Source of the DNA: Blastopirellula sediminis
Lineage (GTDB): Bacteria > Planctomycetota > Planctomycetia > Pirellulales > Pirellulaceae
NCBI RefSeq assembly: GCF_020966755.1
Contig: NZ_JAJKFT010000004.1
Location: 558,001-622,000, forward strand
DNA: 64,000 nt
Reading direction: 5' to 3'
Shown: positions 46,523-55,787 of the stretch, in pieces
Layout of the letters: each line of letters begins with the position of its first letter
Position numbering within the stretch: position 1 is the first letter of the stretch
Program-made: the position numbers and the translations under genes
Notes under the pieces: generated by a model
Databases searched by the model: none
The model's input: only the letters and a program-made list of their open reading frames with translations
Told to the model about the DNA's origin: nothing

Positions 46523-47464
46523 ATGAAAGTTAGCATCATCGGCGGCGGCGGTTTGGTTGGCTCGTGTGCGGCGTTCGCGCTGCAGTGCGGCGGCATCGCT
46601 CGCGAAATCGCGCTACTCGACCTGAACGCCGATCTGGCTGGCGGTCACGCCTTGGATCTGTTGCATGGCGCCCCGAGCGTTGCCGATCAGATCATCACCT
46701 CCGGCAGCTACGAACATATTCCGGATAGCGACGTGATCTGCATCACGGCGGGTCTTCGTCGCAAGCCGGACGAAAGCCGCTTGGACCTGATCAATCGCAA
46801 CGTCGACCTCTTCCTGTCGATTCTGGATAGCGTCAAAAGCGCCGGCGTGAAAAAGGACGCGATCTGCTTCGTCGTCTCGAACCCGGTCGACATTCTGACC
46901 TACCTGGCCGCGCAGCGATTGAACCTGCCGTCGAGCCAGGTGATCGGTCTTGGTACGCAGCTCGACACGATCCGCTTCCGCAGCTTGATCTCGCAAGAGA
47001 TGAAGCTGGCCCCGACCCAGGTCAAAGCCCTCATCCTGGGCGAACATGGCGACAGTATGTTGCCGGTCTGGTCGTACGCGACGGTCAACGGCTTGCCGCT
47101 TGAGAAGTTCCCCGGCTGGAACCCGAACAAAGCGAACGAACTGTTTGAACGGACCCGCGGCAGCGGCGCCGAAGTGATCAAGAAGAAAGGTGGCGCCGGG
47201 TTCGCCGTCGGCATCGCCATCCGCGACGTGATCGAAACGATCGCGCTCGACAAGAACCAGGTCATGCCGGTCTCAAGCGTGCAGAACGGCTGCTACGGCA
47301 TCCGCAACGTCGCCCTCAGCGTGCCGACCGTCGTTGGTCGCAAGGGGGTTGTCGGAACGTACGAACTCGACCTCTGGCCGAAAGAAATGCAACAACTGCG
47401 TCACAGCGGAAACGTGCTGCGTCAGACGCTGGAAACCGTGCTGAAGCGAGTCGGCGGGAAGTAG
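46523..47464 (+). CDS. Lactate/malate dehydrogenase-family enzyme
   Basis: 313 residues. NAD-dependent 2-hydroxy acid dehydrogenase. Rossmann motif KVSIIGGGGLVGSCAAFAL and Asp in IALLDLNADLAGG bind NAD. Catalytic His lies in LGEHGDSMLPVW, with Asp/Arg in LDTIRFRSL. In the specificity loop (LRRKPDESRLDL) the residue at lactate dehydrogenase position 102 is Arg instead of Gln, as in malate dehydrogenases. It closes the BMC operon and presumably recycles NADH. There is no clear encapsulation peptide. Separated from the aldolase by 153 bases, so it may be a separate transcript. Confidence 0.92.
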   Translation: MKVSIIGGGGLVGSCAAFALQCGGIAREIALLDLNADLAGGHALDLLHGAPSVADQIITSGSYEHIPDSDVICITAGLRRKPDESRLDLINRNVDLFLSILDSVKSAGVKKDAICFVVSNPVDILTYLAAQRLNLPSSQVIGLGTQLDTIRFRSLISQEMKLAPTQVKALILGEHGDSMLPVWSYATVNGLPLEKFPGWNPNKANELFERTRGSGAEVIKKKGGAGFAVGIAIRDVIETIALDKNQVMPVSSVQNGCYGIRNVALSVPTVVGRKGVVGTYELDLWPKEMQQLRHSGNVLRQTLETVLKRVGGK

Positions 47465-47479
47465 TTTGAGGTCGTTTTT

Positions 47480-47624
47480 GGGGTGCCACTGCTGGCTTGC
47501 CCAGCAGTGTTGATTCTCAACGTGACTCGATAAAATGCGCCTTTAACTTGCGACGGGGGAAAGGATTTCCGACCTCTTCGCGAATCCTGTAGGAACACTG
47601 CTGGACAAGCCAGCAGTGCCACCC
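47480..47624. repeat. Palindromic repeat, family TGGGTGGCACTGCTGG, copy 2
   Basis: Arms at about 47480-47510 (gggtgccactgctggcttgc) and 47595-47624 are complementary with a few mismatches, around an 84-base centre. It fills the gap between the dehydrogenase and the convergent TPR-glycosyltransferase. Confidence 0.85.
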
Positions 47625-47633
47625 GGTGCTGGT

Positions 47634-49187
47634 TTAGAACTGGTTCGCGTCTTGTTTCCGCGCCGCGGCATCGGCGGTGCGAGCGCTGCGGGCCCCTTCG
47701 GGGCTGGTGTCGATGCGGATGGTGCGCGACTCGCCAGGCAAGCTCATCGTGGCGTTGGCCTGTTCGATCGAAGCGAGCAGTTGCTGCGGTTCAAGCGATG
47801 CAGCGTCGATTGATCGCCAGACGTTCAGAATCTCAATCGCTTCGTTCTGCATACCCAAGGCAAGCAACGTCACGCTCAACCAGCGCAGGCAAAGCGCTTC
47901 GCGGCATCCGTTGCGGAAGGCGGTTTCGAGGTAAGGCCGAGCCGCGACCCAGTTCTTTTGAGCGGCGGCCGTCGCGCCGCGAACGGCGCTTCGATAGGCT
48001 TCGCGATTCGGGAAGCTCTCCGGCAGCAGTTGCACGTGCTCCATCGCTTCGGTGCGACGAGCGTACTTCACATGCATGTCGATGATCTGGCGGCGGAGGC
48101 GGATCGAAAGCGGATGTTCGGCGAGCGCCTCGTTCAAAATCTTTTCCGCTTCTTCCGGCTGTCCGGCAAGTTGCGTCGCCAAGGCGAAGCAGGAGACGGC
48201 GATTTGATCGATGTCTTCGATGTGCCAGGTCTCGGGATTGATCTGGCCATATTTGTAGGCGGTTTCAAACGAGCGAATCGCCAGTTCGAGATGCCCCTGC
48301 GATTGCAGATAGCCCCCCATCGCGCACAACAGTTGGGCGTCGAGCGGATAGTATTCGAGCGCGGCCAGGCAGGTTTGAATTTGCTTATCGAGCCCGTCTT
48401 CTTGTTCGTCGTAGGCGGTCAGCACGCCGTAATACGCTTCGAGCGATTCGGTCGAATTCGGTTCGGCCAGTTGGCCCGCTTGTTGGTAGAAGGTGAGCGC
48501 GTTCTGGTGATCGCCCAGAGCTTGCATCGCTTCGGCCATGCAGATCAACAGGCGAGCGCTCGGTCCAACTTCGTGGATTTCGAGGTTAACCAGTTGCACG
48601 TCGCGGACCGCCTTGCGGCTCTTCCGCTGCGGATCATGTTCCAGATGGCTGCGGCGAATCGGAAAGGGGAGGGCGTCGAGCTGCATTTCGCACTCGGCGA
48701 GGGAAAGGATCGGCGTTTCGCGAACGCGTCCTTCAAAGCGAATCTGTCCGTTGTTCGGGAAGAGGCGAATCTTGCCGATCTGTTCCGAGCCGATGCCGCC
48801 GGCCGTTTGCGGAACCTTGACGATCATAACGTACGCCATGGCGGCGTCGGCGCCTTCGTTGACGAAAGCGCGAAGCTCTTGGGCGTCAATCGCGTCGAGC
48901 GTTTCGCCGGCGTCGAGCCAGAGGACCCAGTCGCCGGTCACTTGCGACAAGGCGAAGTTACGGGCCTCGCTAAAGCTGTCTTGCCACGGATGCGAAATCG
49001 CCGTGACGCCGCGGGCTTGGGCCAAGGCGAGCGTATTGTCTTGCGAGCCGGTATCGACCACGACGATCTGATCGGCGATCTGTTGGATGGAGTCGAGCGT
49101 CGCGGCGAGGGCCTCTGCTGCGTCGCGCACAATCATGGCGACAGACAGTTTTCGCGGATTGGCTTCCATACTCATCGTGCGATCCAT
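47634..49187 (-). CDS. Family 2 glycosyltransferase with TPR domain
   Basis: 517 residues. The N-terminal GT-A domain has LSVAMIVRDAAEALAATLDS, the VVVDTGSQDNTLALA segment and a WLDAGE site where metal and sugar nucleotide bind, as in SunS-like or WaaE-like enzymes. From about residue 215 onward the protein is made of TPR helices: LLICMAEAMQALGDHQNALT, then AYYGVLTAYDEQEDGL, and QLLCAMGGYLQSQGHLELAI. Such fusions often glycosylate a protein or lipid partner held by the TPRs. The acceptor is unknown. It stands alone. Confidence 0.85.
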   Translation of the reverse strand: MDRTMSMEANPRKLSVAMIVRDAAEALAATLDSIQQIADQIVVVDTGSQDNTLALAQARGVTAISHPWQDSFSEARNFALSQVTGDWVLWLDAGETLDAIDAQELRAFVNEGADAAMAYVMIVKVPQTAGGIGSEQIGKIRLFPNNGQIRFEGRVRETPILSLAECEMQLDALPFPIRRSHLEHDPQRKSRKAVRDVQLVNLEIHEVGPSARLLICMAEAMQALGDHQNALTFYQQAGQLAEPNSTESLEAYYGVLTAYDEQEDGLDKQIQTCLAALEYYPLDAQLLCAMGGYLQSQGHLELAIRSFETAYKYGQINPETWHIEDIDQIAVSCFALATQLAGQPEEAEKILNEALAEHPLSIRLRRQIIDMHVKYARRTEAMEHVQLLPESFPNREAYRSAVRGATAAAQKNWVAARPYLETAFRNGCREALCLRWLSVTLLALGMQNEAIEILNVWRSIDAASLEPQQLLASIEQANATMSLPGESRTIRIDTSPEGARSARTADAAARKQDANQF

Positions 49188-49323
49188 CCTTCTGGGAGCA
49201 AACGTCGTAGCTGGCGCCGTGCGTCAGAAAAAAACGGACGGCTGAGCGGAGAGTGTAACGCTATCCCCCAATTGAAGACAGGGCGATTTCGCCGCGATCG
49301 CAGCAGTGCTAGCAGGGTGCTCG

Positions 49324-49466
49324 CAACACTAACCCGAGGCGCAAGCCGAGGGAATGCGGCCGGAGTTCATCGGACGCGAACGGCTTCGATTCGAGCCGCA
49401 AATCTACGAACGACGCTTCGCGCAATTCCCGACGCTTTCCCTCGGCTTGCGCCTCGGGTTAGTGTT
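49324..49466. repeat. Palindromic repeat, family CCCGAAGCGC, copy 2
   Basis: Two perfectly complementary 30-base arms (49324-49353 and 49437-49466), core cccgaggcgcaagccgaggga, with an 83-base centre. It matches the arms of 8074-8241 apart from a few compensatory changes, which argues for conserved folding. It sits in the 318-base gap between the divergent glycosyltransferase and the argJ 3' end. Confidence 0.88.
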
Positions 49467-49505
49467 GGAATTGTTCACCATTGACGCTGGTCCGCGGAGC
49501 GGACA

Positions 49506-50714
49506 CTACGTCGAGTAGTCGGCGTTGAACTTCACGTAGTCGACCGTCAGATCGCTCGCCCAGACGCGGGCCTTGGCGTCCCCTTCGAAGAGGGTGAGCT
49601 GGACGTGAGTCTCAAAGCTTCCTTTGATCGACCCGGAGACGGTCTTCGCGTCGAACGTGACCGGCGTTCCTTCCTGGTAGAGGAGGATGTCGTTCAGACG
49701 CAGCTCCAGCTTCAGCGGATTAAACGGAACGCCGGCGTAGCCGACCGCCGAGACGATACGTCCCCAGTTCGGATCGCCGCCGGTGATCGCCGTTTTGACT
49801 AGCGGGCTATCGGCCACTTCGATCGCGATCTTCTTGGCGTCTTCGCGCGTCGCACAACCTTCGACGTCGATCTTGATCAAGTGCGTGGCGCCTTCGCCGT
49901 CGGCCGGGATCAGCTTGGCCATCTCCTCGCAAGCTTCTTTCATCACCGCTTGCAGTTGATCGACCTGCGAATCGGTGAGCGGGGCGCCTCCTTCGGCGCC
50001 GCTGGCCAACAGGAGCAGCGTATCGTTGGTGCTCATGTGACCATCGACCCGAATGCAATTGAAAGTTTCGTCGGCGACCTGGCCCAGGACCGATTGCGCC
50101 TGTTCGGCGGTCAGCGGCGCGTCGGTCAGAACGATGCTGAGCATCGTCGCCATGTTTGGCGCGATCATCCCGGCGCCTTTGCACATGCCGGCGATCTGGA
50201 ACGTGCGGCCGTCGATCGTCGCAGTTCGGGAAGCGAGCTTCTTGCCGTTGTCGGTGGTCAAAATGCCGCGAGCGGCGGCGATGAACGCGGGCGCTTCGGT
50301 TCCGGTCTGACTCGCGGCGGCGGCAATGCCGCTGCGGATCTTCTCCATCGGCAATTGCACGCCGATGATGCCGGTCGACATCACGAGGACGTCGTCAGCC
50401 GCAGCGCCAATGTGCTCGGCGACGATCGCAGCCATCTCGGCGCAGTTCTTTTCGCCTTGCTCGCCGGTGCACGCGTTGGCGTTGCCGGAGTTGGTAATGA
50501 CGGCGCGGATTTTATTGGAGGGAGTTCGGCTTCGATCCCAGCGGACCGGCGCGGCGAAGACCTTGTTGGTGGTGTAGACGCCTGCCGCGGTCGCCGGCGC
50601 GTCGCAGACGATCAAGGAGATGTCTTCCTTGTTCGGATTTCGTTTCAGACCGCAATGGACCCCGGCGAAGCGAAATCCAGCGGGAATTTTGATCTGTTGA
50701 GTTGATTCGTCCAT
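49506..50714 (-). CDS. argJ: Bifunctional glutamate N-acetyltransferase / ornithine acetyltransferase
   Basis: 402 residues from the ATG at 50714. It recycles the acetyl group from N-acetylornithine to glutamate in arginine synthesis. Like all ArgJ proteins it should cleave itself at the Ala-Thr in IAPNMATMLSIVLTDA, releasing alpha and beta chains with Thr as the nucleophile. Other motifs: SGNANACTGEQG and MSTGIIGVQLPMEKI. The C terminus ends KFNADYST. It lies 57 bases downstream of argC in the same direction, so both form an operon. Confidence 0.95.
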   Translation of the reverse strand: MDESTQQIKIPAGFRFAGVHCGLKRNPNKEDISLIVCDAPATAAGVYTTNKVFAAPVRWDRSRTPSNKIRAVITNSGNANACTGEQGEKNCAEMAAIVAEHIGAAADDVLVMSTGIIGVQLPMEKIRSGIAAAASQTGTEAPAFIAAARGILTTDNGKKLASRTATIDGRTFQIAGMCKGAGMIAPNMATMLSIVLTDAPLTAEQAQSVLGQVADETFNCIRVDGHMSTNDTLLLLASGAEGGAPLTDSQVDQLQAVMKEACEEMAKLIPADGEGATHLIKIDVEGCATREDAKKIAIEVADSPLVKTAITGGDPNWGRIVSAVGYAGVPFNPLKLELRLNDILLYQEGTPVTFDAKTVSGSIKGSFETHVQLTLFEGDAKARVWASDLTVDYVKFNADYST

Positions 50715-50771
50715 CTTGCCGTCGCTTATCTGAATTTGATTGGTTAGCTGTGGAAACGCCGACAACGGCCG

Positions 50772-51788
50772 TTAGTCGACCAGGGCGGTCGTCTCCGCCA
50801 GGTCGTACATCAAATTGAAGTTTTGTACCGCGGCGCCGGAGGCGCCTTTGATCAGGTTGTCGATCACCGCGATCACGATGATCCGATCGTTCACCACGCG
50901 GGCGGTTAAATGGCAATAGTTGGTGCCGCTCACGCTCTTGGTCGCCGGCATTCCGTCGATCACCTGGACGAACGGTTCGTCGGCGTAAAACTCACGCAAC
51001 GCGGCGATCGCTTCGGCGGTCGTCACCGGACCGGTCGGCTTCGCGTAGCAGGTGCTGAGAATGCCGCGATCCATCGGAACCAGGTGAGGCGTGAAGATCA
51101 CGCTGCACTTCTGCCCTGAGGCTTGCTGCAGGTTTTGTTCGATCTCCGGCATGTGGCGATGCGTGCCGACGCCGTAGGCCGAGAAGCTTTCGTTCACTTC
51201 GCAGTAAAGCGTTCCCAGCTTCGGCGTACGTCCGGCGCCGCTGACGCCGCTCTTCGAGTCGACCAGGATGTCGGTCGGCTGGATCATGCCGTTCTTCAGC
51301 AGCGGCGCAAGGGCCAACGTGGCCGAAGTCGGGTAGCAGCCGGGATTGGCGATCAGTTCGGCGCCGCGGATCGTGTCGCGGAACAGTTCCGGCAAGCCGT
51401 AAACCGAATTGGGCAAGCGGGCCGGATCGGGATGCTTTTCGCCGTACCATTTTTCATAAACGGCGACGTCGCGCAGCCGATAGTCGGCGCTGAGGTCGAC
51501 CACCTTCAGGCCGCGCTCCAGCAATCCGGGAACCACCGCGGCCGAAGCGGCGTGCGGCAAGCAGCCGAAAATGCAGTCGCACCGTTCGGCCAGTTCGTCG
51601 AGCGAGAGGTTTTCCAAATGGAGGTCGAGCCGCCCGGTCAGTTGCGGGTGAACCGACGAAACATGGGGGCGATCGTCTTGGCGCGTGGTGAGTGCGGTAA
51701 TCTTCGCGCCGTTATGACGGAGCAAGATCCGCGCAAGTTCGAATGCCGTGTATCCAGTGGCGCCAAGAATGCCAACGCGAATGGTCAT
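50772..51788 (-). CDS. argC: N-acetyl-gamma-glutamyl-phosphate reductase
   Basis: 338 residues from the ATG at 51788. Reduces acetylglutamyl-phosphate to the semialdehyde with NADPH. Motifs: RVGILGATGYTAFELARILL (NADP), the catalytic Cys in LIANPGCYPTSATLAL, and HRHMPEIEQNLQQASG in the oligomer interface. HLVPMDRGILSTCY fits the substrate site. argC precedes argJ and no argB or argD is near, so the rest of the pathway is elsewhere. Confidence 0.96.
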   Translation of the reverse strand: MTIRVGILGATGYTAFELARILLRHNGAKITALTTRQDDRPHVSSVHPQLTGRLDLHLENLSLDELAERCDCIFGCLPHAASAAVVPGLLERGLKVVDLSADYRLRDVAVYEKWYGEKHPDPARLPNSVYGLPELFRDTIRGAELIANPGCYPTSATLALAPLLKNGMIQPTDILVDSKSGVSGAGRTPKLGTLYCEVNESFSAYGVGTHRHMPEIEQNLQQASGQKCSVIFTPHLVPMDRGILSTCYAKPTGPVTTAEAIAALREFYADEPFVQVIDGMPATKSVSGTNYCHLTARVVNDRIIVIAVIDNLIKGASGAAVQNFNLMYDLAETTALVD

Positions 51789-51918
51789 GTTTCGAGCTTT
51801 CTCAAATTCCTCAAAGGGGACGGCCAAACGCCGCGATTATCCCCAAGTTCGCTTCAGTATAGAACTTCGCGGCTTTTCAGACACGGGGAGTCCCCCAAGG
51901 TTCAGGCACGCTTTTCCG

Positions 51919-52572
51919 CTAGTCCTGGCCAGACTGGAGGGCCTGCACAAAGTTCATCAAGATGTGGTAGGTCGCTCCCCATAACAGGCTGCCGCCGATC
52001 TCCAATGCGGGGCCTGCCAACTGTAAGCCGCGGCGGTTTACCTGGATTGTCGAGCGAATCTGCTCGTTCCAAAGGTCGGCGATCGGCAGAAAGATCAACT
52101 CGGCCACTTCGCGGTCACAGGGTGACCACGCAGTGATCTCGGGGCCGACCGAAACGAAGCAGCGAACCCAGAAATTGCTCACATAGATGTAAACCGGGGA
52201 AAGTTCGCCGGCGATCTGCTGCGGGGCGATCGCCACGCCGGTTTCTTCTTCAAATTCTCGCCGCGCAGCGTCGGCGGCGGTCTCTTGCGGTTCGATCATC
52301 CCGCCGGGGAGCGCGATCTGCCCGGAATGAACGTCGCCGACGTCGGCCCGGCGGACCAGGGGAAACGACCAGACGCCCTCGTGCGGAAACATATGGATGA
52401 GAACCGAGGCAAGTCGCGCGTCATGCCGCGGCGGCCCATTGTGGCGTGCGTAGACCAATTGCGGCGAATAGGGGCCGCTAATCGGCGTAGTGGGAAGCTG
52501 GGCGCCAAGTTGGGCGCAGATCTGGCTCGTCCACTCGGCGCTGGGAGCGTTATTGGACGCGAAAGATTTCAT
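51919..52572 (-). CDS. Nudix hydrolase, CoA-pyrophosphatase type
   Basis: 217 residues from the ATG at 52572. The Nudix box (GX5EX7REUXEEXGU) is perfect, from GMIEPQE to EEETGV. The preceding DVHSGQIALPGG matches the motif of the CoA-diphosphatase subgroup (NudL-like), which removes 3'-phospho-ADP-pantetheine units. So CoA pyrophosphatase is the best call, by motif only. It overlaps the 3' end of the upstream membrane protein gene by 23 bases and is probably co-transcribed with it. Confidence 0.85.
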   Translation of the reverse strand: MKSFASNNAPSAEWTSQICAQLGAQLPTTPISGPYSPQLVYARHNGPPRHDARLASVLIHMFPHEGVWSFPLVRRADVGDVHSGQIALPGGMIEPQETAADAARREFEEETGVAIAPQQIAGELSPVYIYVSNFWVRCFVSVGPEITAWSPCDREVAELIFLPIADLWNEQIRSTIQVNRRGLQLAGPALEIGGSLLWGATYHILMNFVQALQSGQD

Positions 52573-54124
52573 AGGGAGAGTCGGAGTTTTCGTCGACCGG
52601 ATAAACTCGCGGAAAATCCCAGCCGGCAAAGTCGGGTCGCGAATGGGTGTCTACTACAACGTAGCCGAAATGGTAGTCGCGACTCAACAGCCGAATTTGA
52701 TTGCTGGTGAGACGCTCGTAGCGCATCGTCCGCCAGCGGCGTTCTTTCCAGCCGAGCAAACTAAGCGCTTCCTGCGGAACGTCTTTATGCGTCACCACTT
52801 CGCTGCGCTGCGCGTCCCACTTGAACGAGCCTTGATTCAGCGGCGTCAGGAAGGTCGCGTCGGCGGGCGTGTTCTCGCGGATCCAACGGCACATTGCGAG
52901 CCACTCGGTATAGTCCGAGACCGACGCCATGTCGTCGGCCGGCGGAATCGGCGAAGCGAGTCGCGCTTGAATCCGAATGCCGAGGGCGATCGTCGTCGCG
53001 AGCAGCACGATCGCGATGGACGCGCGGCGAACGAGCGAGCGGCGTTCTTCTTCCGCCACGACAAACAGTCGCAGTCCGACGCTTAGAGCAAGTCCGAGCG
53101 GCACGGCGACGTCGCTCAGCCGGAACCAGTAGAAGCGGAGCAGCTTGGCCGCAAGGTCGAAGTTGCTGAGCCAATAGCAAAAGACTTGATCGATCGCCAC
53201 GCCGCAGCCGGCGATCACCAGGCTGCCGATTGCAAAGGCGTTGACCAACTTCATGCGTGGATCGCGCCGCGTCGACCAGGCGAAGATCGCCCAGCCGGCC
53301 GTCACCGTCGCGAAGCAGAACTGCCGGAGCGGATCCATTCGGTGGACCACCAAGTGATGCGGCAAGCGATAGAAGACGTAGAGCTGATGCGCTTCGCTCT
53401 GCATGTCGGGCGGTACGCCTGCGGTGAGCAGCAAGGCCGGGACGAGTCCAAGGAGCGAAATCAATCCGCCCCCCATCAAACCGGTCAGCATCGAAAAGAA
53501 GGAGGTCGACTTACGGCCGACCAGCAGCCAGGCGATTCCCAATGCGACGACTGACCAGCCGCCGACGAGAATATGAAACGCACTGGCGATGCCGAGCGAA
53601 ACCCACGCCGGGTTCCAGCGGTTTTGCAGCGCCAGTCCCAGCGCGAGCAGTACGAAGGGATAGGCGAACGTTTTTCCTTCGACGCCGCCGACCGCCCATT
53701 CGCCGGCCAAGTGGCCGTAGTGAACCGTCGCCAGCCAGATCACCGCCGTTGCGACGCTACACCAATGACGCGGAATCAGCAGGAAGCTGAGATACCGCCA
53801 CGCCGCGGCCAAAGCGAGCCACGAGATCAACCGGCCGATCCACGCGACGACCGGCAGCGGCAGGAACAGCGTCAGCCAGCCGAGCGTCCAATAGAAGGTG
53901 TAATGGGCGCCCGGCGCCGAGAGGAAGAAGTCGTTGGGGAGCCACTGGGGATTCCAGTAGTGCTTCGCTTTGCACAGGTAGTGCGGCTCGTTGACTTCGG
54001 GGCCGAGGGTCGCAACGTAAAGGGCGAAGATCAGCGTGATCGCCAGCGTTTCCAACAGAAACCAACGCCAATCGCCGATTGCCGACGAAGCGGGAGGAGT
54101 TTCGGCTGGAGTCGCCTGGTTCAT
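52550..54124 (-). CDS. Polytopic membrane protein
   Basis: 524 residues with about 9-10 membrane helices between residues 22 and 400 (for example LLETLAITLIFALYVATLG, WLTLFLPLPVVAWIGRLISW, and ISLLGLVPALLLTAGVP). The first exposed loop has EVNEPHYLCKAKHYWNPQWL, with an acidic pair placed as in membrane glycosyltransferases, and a soluble C-terminal domain follows (residues 415-524). I cannot identify it with certainty. A glycosyltransferase-C-like fold is possible. Its start has no strong ribosome site. Confidence 0.72.
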   Translation of the reverse strand: MNQATPAETPPASSAIGDWRWFLLETLAITLIFALYVATLGPEVNEPHYLCKAKHYWNPQWLPNDFFLSAPGAHYTFYWTLGWLTLFLPLPVVAWIGRLISWLALAAAWRYLSFLLIPRHWCSVATAVIWLATVHYGHLAGEWAVGGVEGKTFAYPFVLLALGLALQNRWNPAWVSLGIASAFHILVGGWSVVALGIAWLLVGRKSTSFFSMLTGLMGGGLISLLGLVPALLLTAGVPPDMQSEAHQLYVFYRLPHHLVVHRMDPLRQFCFATVTAGWAIFAWSTRRDPRMKLVNAFAIGSLVIAGCGVAIDQVFCYWLSNFDLAAKLLRFYWFRLSDVAVPLGLALSVGLRLFVVAEEERRSLVRRASIAIVLLATTIALGIRIQARLASPIPPADDMASVSDYTEWLAMCRWIRENTPADATFLTPLNQGSFKWDAQRSEVVTHKDVPQEALSLLGWKERRWRTMRYERLTSNQIRLLSRDYHFGYVVVDTHSRPDFAGWDFPRVYPVDENSDSPYEIFRVQ

Positions 54125-54232
54125 GGTGGGGCCAAGTGCGGCGGAACTGCGGAAACGCGGTTGGATACGAACCGTTATCGGTTCGGCTCGCGGCGCGTCT
54201 CAAGCTGGAAAAGCAGGGGAGGGGATAGGGTC

Positions 54233-55285
54233 TCAGGCTAATTGCCCGTTCGGAGCGTCGCAAACCGCAACATCGCCCGAATAGCGTTTTCCTTGCCACG
54301 AGTCGCGACGTTCCAGTTCGTCGGCGATCGCCTTCAGGGCGGACGGCTTGTCCAGGCACCAGGCGGGACCGACGAAGTAGTCAGGCGGAGCGTCGCCGAT
54401 CGTTCGTTCGACCAGCATGTGCGGCGGCAGCAGTTCGAGGAAGTCGACCAACGTACTGGCGTACTCGTCTAGTTCCATCAAGCGAACTTCGCCGGCGGCG
54501 ACCTGATCGGCGAGCGGCGTCTTTTTGACGCAGTAGAGGTTGTGAATCTTGACCGACTGGATCGGCGAATCGGCGATCACGCGAGCGGTCGCCATCATGT
54601 CTTCGTGCGACTCGCCGGGGAGACCGAGCATGACGTGCGCGCAGATCTCGAAGCCGAGCCCCTGACTGCGCTCGATGGCGTCGTAATAGGCGTCGACGTG
54701 ATGCCCGCGGTTCATCCAGTCGAGCGAGCGATTGTGAATCGTTTGCAGGCCGTACTCGACCGACAGATAGGTCCGCTCGGCCATCTCGGCCAGTAAGTCC
54801 ATCACCGGCGGCGGAACGCAGTCAGGACGCGTCCCGATCGCCATGCCGACTACTTTGTCGTGCGAGACCGCTTGCTCGTAGAGAGGACGTAAGCGTTCGA
54901 CCGGAGCGTAGGTGTTGGTCGCCGGTTGGAAGTAGGCGATGAACCGCTCGACCTTGTAGCGCATCTTCAGGCGGCGGATGCCGTCATCGATCTGATCGGT
55001 AATCTTGCGGATCGGAACGCGGCGGCTCGGGCTGAAGCTACGATTGTCACAGAAGGTGCAACCTCCTTTGGCGACCGTACCGTCCACATTAGGGCAAGTA
55101 AATTTTGCGTCGACGCTGACTTTTTGGATTCGTTGCCCAAACTTCTTGCGTAGAAAGAAGTTATACGAATGGTAACGATGCCCGGCGAGACGCCAGTCAG
55201 GTACATTGGGGGGTAGAGTGTCGACCAACGGATTGTTGACTGCAAATGTTAAGTTGTTAGAGTGATCCGTAAGGCCAATGATCAT
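54233..55285 (-). CDS. Radical SAM protein, YhcC/TIGR01212-like
   Basis: 350 residues. It has the unusual cluster motif CPNVDGTVAKGGCTFC, where three Cys (C-x11-C-x2-C) hold the iron-sulfur centre, as in the YhcC family. Downstream: AYFQPATNTYAPVERLRPLY, VGMAIGTRPDCVPP and LSVEYGLQTIHNRSLDWMNR, which are typical family blocks. The protein is of standard length. The reaction of this family is not settled. The N-terminal 20 residues (up to LVDTLPP) look less conserved, and a later start at LAGHRYHSYN cannot be excluded. Confidence 0.9.
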   Translation of the reverse strand: MIIGLTDHSNNLTFAVNNPLVDTLPPNVPDWRLAGHRYHSYNFFLRKKFGQRIQKVSVDAKFTCPNVDGTVAKGGCTFCDNRSFSPSRRVPIRKITDQIDDGIRRLKMRYKVERFIAYFQPATNTYAPVERLRPLYEQAVSHDKVVGMAIGTRPDCVPPPVMDLLAEMAERTYLSVEYGLQTIHNRSLDWMNRGHHVDAYYDAIERSQGLGFEICAHVMLGLPGESHEDMMATARVIADSPIQSVKIHNLYCVKKTPLADQVAAGEVRLMELDEYASTLVDFLELLPPHMLVERTIGDAPPDYFVGPAWCLDKPSALKAIADELERRDSWQGKRYSGDVAVCDAPNGQLA

Positions 55286-55344
55286 CTCATCTTAAATGAT
55301 TTTCGTCGTGGGCCAAGGGACGGAAAATAGAAGAGGCATCATCT

Positions 55345-55755
55345 ATGTTCGGAGAGCTCATTCCTGTGGGCGGGGGGGATCCCATTCCCCTGTTGAAGAA
55401 GAGTCTGTTGGTTGGACGTCGAGAGACGTGCGACATCGTGTTGCGGTTCGCCAACGTTTCCTCGAATCATTGCCAGTTGTATGTCAACAAAGGGTATTGG
55501 TTCGTAATTGACCAAAACAGTCGCAACGGCACGAAGGTGAATAACCAGCGCGTCCAGACCGGCGAAAAGCGAATCGATCCCGGCGACAAGATTGCGATCG
55601 CCAAGCACGTTTACGAGCTGAAGTACGATCCATCCGAGTTGGGCGCCGTTGGACCGCCGCCGGCAGAAGAGAATGTGATGGAAGACATCCTCAGCAAATC
55701 GCTGCTGGAACGAGCCGGCATCAACAGCAGCAATCGCCGCTTCGGCAGCGAGTAG
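55345..55755 (+). CDS. FHA domain protein
   Basis: 136 residues, GAAGAGG 9 bases upstream of ATG. One FHA domain (residues 18-95): LKKSLLVGRRETCDIVLRFA, NVSSNHCQLYVNKGYW, and DQNSRNGTKVNNQRV, with the phosphothreonine-binding Arg (GRRE), Ser/His (SSNH) and NG-T residues all present. It binds phosphothreonine peptides, so a partner Ser/Thr kinase is expected; none is in the window. The tail (residues 105-136) is short and unfolded-looking. Confidence 0.9.
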   Translation: MFGELIPVGGGDPIPLLKKSLLVGRRETCDIVLRFANVSSNHCQLYVNKGYWFVIDQNSRNGTKVNNQRVQTGEKRIDPGDKIAIAKHVYELKYDPSELGAVGPPPAEENVMEDILSKSLLERAGINSSNRRFGSE

Positions 55756-55787
55756 TCGGCGAACTTCGCAAAGCGAAAAAACATAAA

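Noticed and set aside
47465-47633. Intrinsic terminator for the BMC locus
   Set aside because: The hairpin here is the repeat-family palindrome and has no T run, so a terminator is not supported.
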